Source: JAKSCF01 sp028279945
Lineage (GTDB): Bacteria > Bacillota > Clostridia > Peptostreptococcales > JAAYPU01
Length of the DNA: 26,102 nt
NCBI GenBank assembly: GCA_028279945.1
Contig: JANQMT010000197.1
Location: 1 to 26,102 of the forward strand
Reading direction: 5' to 3'
Shown here: positions 23,866 through 26,102 of the stretch, piece after piece
Layout: each line of letters starts with the position of its first letter
Position numbering within the stretch: position 1 is the first letter of the stretch
The notes under the pieces: generated by a model
Seen by the model: only the letters and a program-made list of their open reading frames with translations
The model's database searches: none
Told to the model about the DNA's origin: nothing
Position numbers and translations under genes: made by a program

Positions 23866-24621
23866 TTATTCTTGAACCATATATCCATCCATAATTTGTA
23901 CTTGAATATGATCATGAATCAATCGTCTAAATTTTTCTATTTCATTTGTTCCAATGTTATAATGCATAGGAATGACCCATTTAGGTTTTATTTTGTTGGT
24001 TAATTCAGCAGCTTTTTCTGTACTCATAGTCAAATTTCCACCATCTATAGGCGTTAATACTACATCAATATTCTTAATCTCATCCATCTCAGGCACATAA
24101 TCACTATCTCCTGCATGATAAAATTTCATGCCTCCTATATCGATGATATAACTAACATTCATGGATGACTTAGAATGTGGTGTAACTAAGCCGGATTTTA
24201 AGTTATAGGCTTCAATAACTTGAACCGAGACTTCATCAAAATTCCATGTCTCCCCTGGCTTAACTTTTATTACTCTACAGTCAGATAGAACTTTTGAAAG
24301 TTTTTTATAAACTTTGATTGGGCAAATAATGGTTGTTTCCTTTTTCATGAGTTTCTCAATATCAGGCATTGAAAAATGATCACTGTGGGCATGTGTAATG
24401 AATATAAAATCAGCAGGAATTTCATCATCTACCACCAAAGGGTCAACATATAATATCTGTTTTCTTGCTTCTAATTTAAAACTGGAAGGAAAAAAGTCAA
24501 CATGATTAACGAGGAATGGAATGTTGATATTTACTGTACCTGTTGCTGTTAAAATGATATCTTGATCTAAATGAATATTTATTGGTTTCGGCGACCTTTT
24601 TTTACTTCGAATTATTCCCAT
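23866..24621 (-). CDS. MBL-fold metal-dependent hydrolase (UPF0173-like)
   Basis: A metallo-beta-lactamase-fold enzyme of 251 residues. The first metal motif is THAHSDHFS (HxHxDH) at ~77. Later ligands are the Asp in FYHAGDSDYVPEM (~170) and the His in IPMHYNIG (~220). This spacing matches the UPF0173/UlaG-like branch, whose substrates are mostly unknown. GAGGTG precedes the ATG. It lies 111 bases after the TetR gene on the same strand. Confidence 0.87.
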   Translation of the reverse strand: MGIIRSKKRSPKPINIHLDQDIILTATGTVNINIPFLVNHVDFFPSSFKLEARKQILYVDPLVVDDEIPADFIFITHAHSDHFSMPDIEKLMKKETTIICPIKVYKKLSKVLSDCRVIKVKPGETWNFDEVSVQVIEAYNLKSGLVTPHSKSSMNVSYIIDIGGMKFYHAGDSDYVPEMDEIKNIDVVLTPIDGGNLTMSTEKAAELTNKIKPKWVIPMHYNIGTNEIEKFRRLIHDHIQVQIMDGYMVQE

Positions 24622-24732
24622 GAAAGCACCTCACTCTCAGATTGTCTTAATAGAAAAAAATACATTCTTTTTATTTAAGATAGTAATATTTTAAACCAGT
24701 TATAACAAGTTAATTCATTTTACTATTTATAC

Positions 24733-25365
24733 CTATATTAAAATCTTTTTGACAAACGCCATACACATCTCAAACGAATCTACTTCAGGCAAATGAAATT
24801 CAATGATGTCATACATCAACATCCCTTCCAACAAAACCATTATTTGATATGCAGCCCTATCTGAAGCTTGTGTTTTAAATTCTTTCTTTTCTATGCCTAA
24901 ATCAATAATCTCTTTTATAGCCTTATAGTAAGCATTATACACTTCATAAACCATAGATTTGTATGCTTCGTTATCAGCAACGCGGGCATACATCTGGGCT
25001 GTTATTTTTTTTATCTCAATTGGCTCTAAAGCAATGACATCTGACTCATCTGTATGCACTCTTTTTTTATCCGGCAATACACCCAATGTATGCGCTACAA
25101 TGATTTCTATTACATCCATCAGGCTATTGGATTCTTTCAAATACTGCTCTATACTGTAAAGATAGTTGTCTAAAAAGGACTGATAAGATTCAAAGAGCAG
25201 TTGATGTTTCGTTTTAAAGTAGTAAGTTACAACCCCTTTTGATACACCTGCTTTTTTAGCAACCATGTCTTGAGTAATTTTTTCTAATCCACATTCAGCA
25301 ATACACTTTAGAGTTGCTTCAATGACTTGTTTTTTCCGAATCAATTCCATTCCTAATTTTGGCAT
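24733..25365 (-). CDS. TetR family transcriptional regulator
   Basis: A 210-residue repressor with the N-terminal helix-turn-helix typical of the family: VIEATLKCIAECGLEKITQD, then VAKKAGVSKGVVTYYFKTKH. The C-terminal ligand domain is variable and gives no clue to the ligand. AGGAG overlaps the end of the upstream EFR1 gene, so the two are probably cotranscribed and the regulator may control that ferredoxin. Confidence 0.93.
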   Translation of the reverse strand: MPKLGMELIRKKQVIEATLKCIAECGLEKITQDMVAKKAGVSKGVVTYYFKTKHQLLFESYQSFLDNYLYSIEQYLKESNSLMDVIEIIVAHTLGVLPDKKRVHTDESDVIALEPIEIKKITAQMYARVADNEAYKSMVYEVYNAYYKAIKEIIDLGIEKKEFKTQASDRAAYQIMVLLEGMLMYDIIEFHLPEVDSFEMCMAFVKKILI

Positions 25366-25379
25366 AATCTATACTCCTA

Positions 25380-26102
25380 TCATATTGAAGGATCATTCAT
25401 ATAATCATAAAAATGCCCCATAAAATCTTCTGTCTTTTCATTTATATATTCACCTTTAATTTGTGGGTCATTAACTATTCTTTTAACATCATAACCCCTT
25501 TTTAATATCGTAAATTTAAAACCTCTGGACGTGATTGATTTATTGGGACATAGATAAATACACTTCATACACCAGATACATTTCCAACCAAATCCTATAC
25601 CCTTGTTTTTTAATGATATATTCTGAACCGGACAATTCATAACACACAATTTGCATTTTGTACATGTCCTTTTAACCGTTAATAACCTTCCAAATAGCCT
25701 GCCGCCAATTTCATCTTCAAACCAATTAATAAGAGGCGTCATCAGTTTTACAGCTAACTTAGGAGAATATCTTCTGTTCCTTCCTTCCAGCAACTCCTTA
25801 CTCATATGCTTTACTTTTTCTTTTGCTGTTATATACAGCTGCTTCACCAAATCATCATCATACTCAACAAGCCAATTTGAGCCCATTGCAATGATACGGT
25901 CATAAAAAACATCGTAGCCTTTCTGTTCTAATTTTTTAATCACCCTTGCCGAAGCATTATGATTGATACCAATGAAATCTGCGGCTGTTTTCAAAATAAA
26001 TAACTTTTTTTTACTTAACCTAGGTAAAAACTTAATAAATTCATTAATAATCCTTGGCGATCCAAAGCCCATTATGGGATAACAAATCCCTACTGTATCC
26101 AA
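25380..26102 (-). CDS. EFR1-type flavodoxin/ferredoxin fusion protein (5' end outside window)
   Basis: The frame is open to the window edge; the first residues seen (VGICYPIMGFGSPRIINEF) belong to the flavodoxin-like domain, so the true start lies beyond 26102. The flavodoxin-like part runs to ~residue 80. Two 4Fe-4S motifs follow: CTKCKLCVMNCP (~146) and CIWCMKCIYLCP (~175), each CxxCxxCxxxCP. EFR1 proteins are electron carriers of anaerobes. A TetR gene follows after ~14 bases. Confidence 0.88.
   Translation of the reverse strand: MDTVGICYPIMGFGSPRIINEFIKFLPRLSKKKLFILKTAADFIGINHNASARVIKKLEQKGYDVFYDRIIAMGSNWLVEYDDDLVKQLYITAKEKVKHMSKELLEGRNRRYSPKLAVKLMTPLINWFEDEIGGRLFGRLLTVKRTCTKCKLCVMNCPVQNISLKNKGIGFGWKCIWCMKCIYLCPNKSITSRGFKFTILKRGYDVKRIVNDPQIKGEYINEKTEDFMGHFYDYMNDPSI

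Noticed and set aside
1..26102. Genome-wide reassignment of TAG as a sense codon
   Set aside because: TAG ends the HPr, PduL and Cys-rich protein genes at the expected lengths, so only local readthrough in the repeat genes remains possible.

Overview
The window looks like chromosome of a low-GC, Gram-positive, probably anaerobic and spore-forming member of the Clostridia. The evidence is the AT-rich DNA, strong AGGAGG-type ribosome binding sites, a SigI/RsgI pair, a LevR-type PTS regulator, a C_GCAxxG_C_C redox protein, PduL and an EFR1-type flavodoxin/ferredoxin fusion. Nearly all genes lie on the minus strand, so they are read from high to low coordinates; the one clear plus-strand gene is at 22376-23335. 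No rRNA, tRNA, CRISPR array or intact mobile element was seen.

Region 1 (1-6600) is the unusual part. From upstream to downstream it holds a secreted, extremely acidic, Cys/Asp-repeat protein, sigI, rsgI, a degraded transposase remnant, a B12-binding radical SAM gene split by a frameshift at an A10 tract, and a small acidic peptide gene. The secreted protein and the extracellular part of RsgI carry the same ~47-residue helical module, followed by low-complexity acidic tandem repeats. Both genes are cut by an in-frame TAG that appears to have arisen by a single base change in a repeat, with acidic coding sequence continuing behind it. A CCCC / CG-type promoter, as expected for SigI, precedes the secreted-protein gene. 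This suggests an autoregulated SigI system with a co-expressed extracellular partner that resembles its own sensor.

Region 2 (6700-11400) has a GNAT acetyltransferase and a PTS regulatory cluster: a LevR-type sigma-54 activator, a GatB-like IIB and HPr. A -24/-12 type promoter lies directly upstream of levR. No IIC permease is present, so the cluster may be a signalling relay or may control a transporter elsewhere.

Region 3 (11400-17700) holds a MarR/CPA2 antiporter operon with a consensus promoter and a 31-bp palindromic operator, an MBL-fold/AI-2E-family operon, and a sensor with a degenerate GGDEF and an intact EAL domain. Region 4 (17740-20740) holds pduL-deoC-C_GCAxxG_C_C, a 60-aa protein, and the DUF1232-hpt pair; deoC and pduL suggest deoxyribose salvage feeding acetaldehyde/acetyl-phosphate metabolism. 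Region 5 (20900-26102) has a divergent pair of unknown structural-looking proteins (beta-rich plus coiled coil, and Cys-rich), a coiled-coil microprotein, a UPF0173-like metallohydrolase, and a TetR regulator downstream of an EFR1 ferredoxin that runs off the window. Many genes end in clear intrinsic terminators, which helps set the transcription units.
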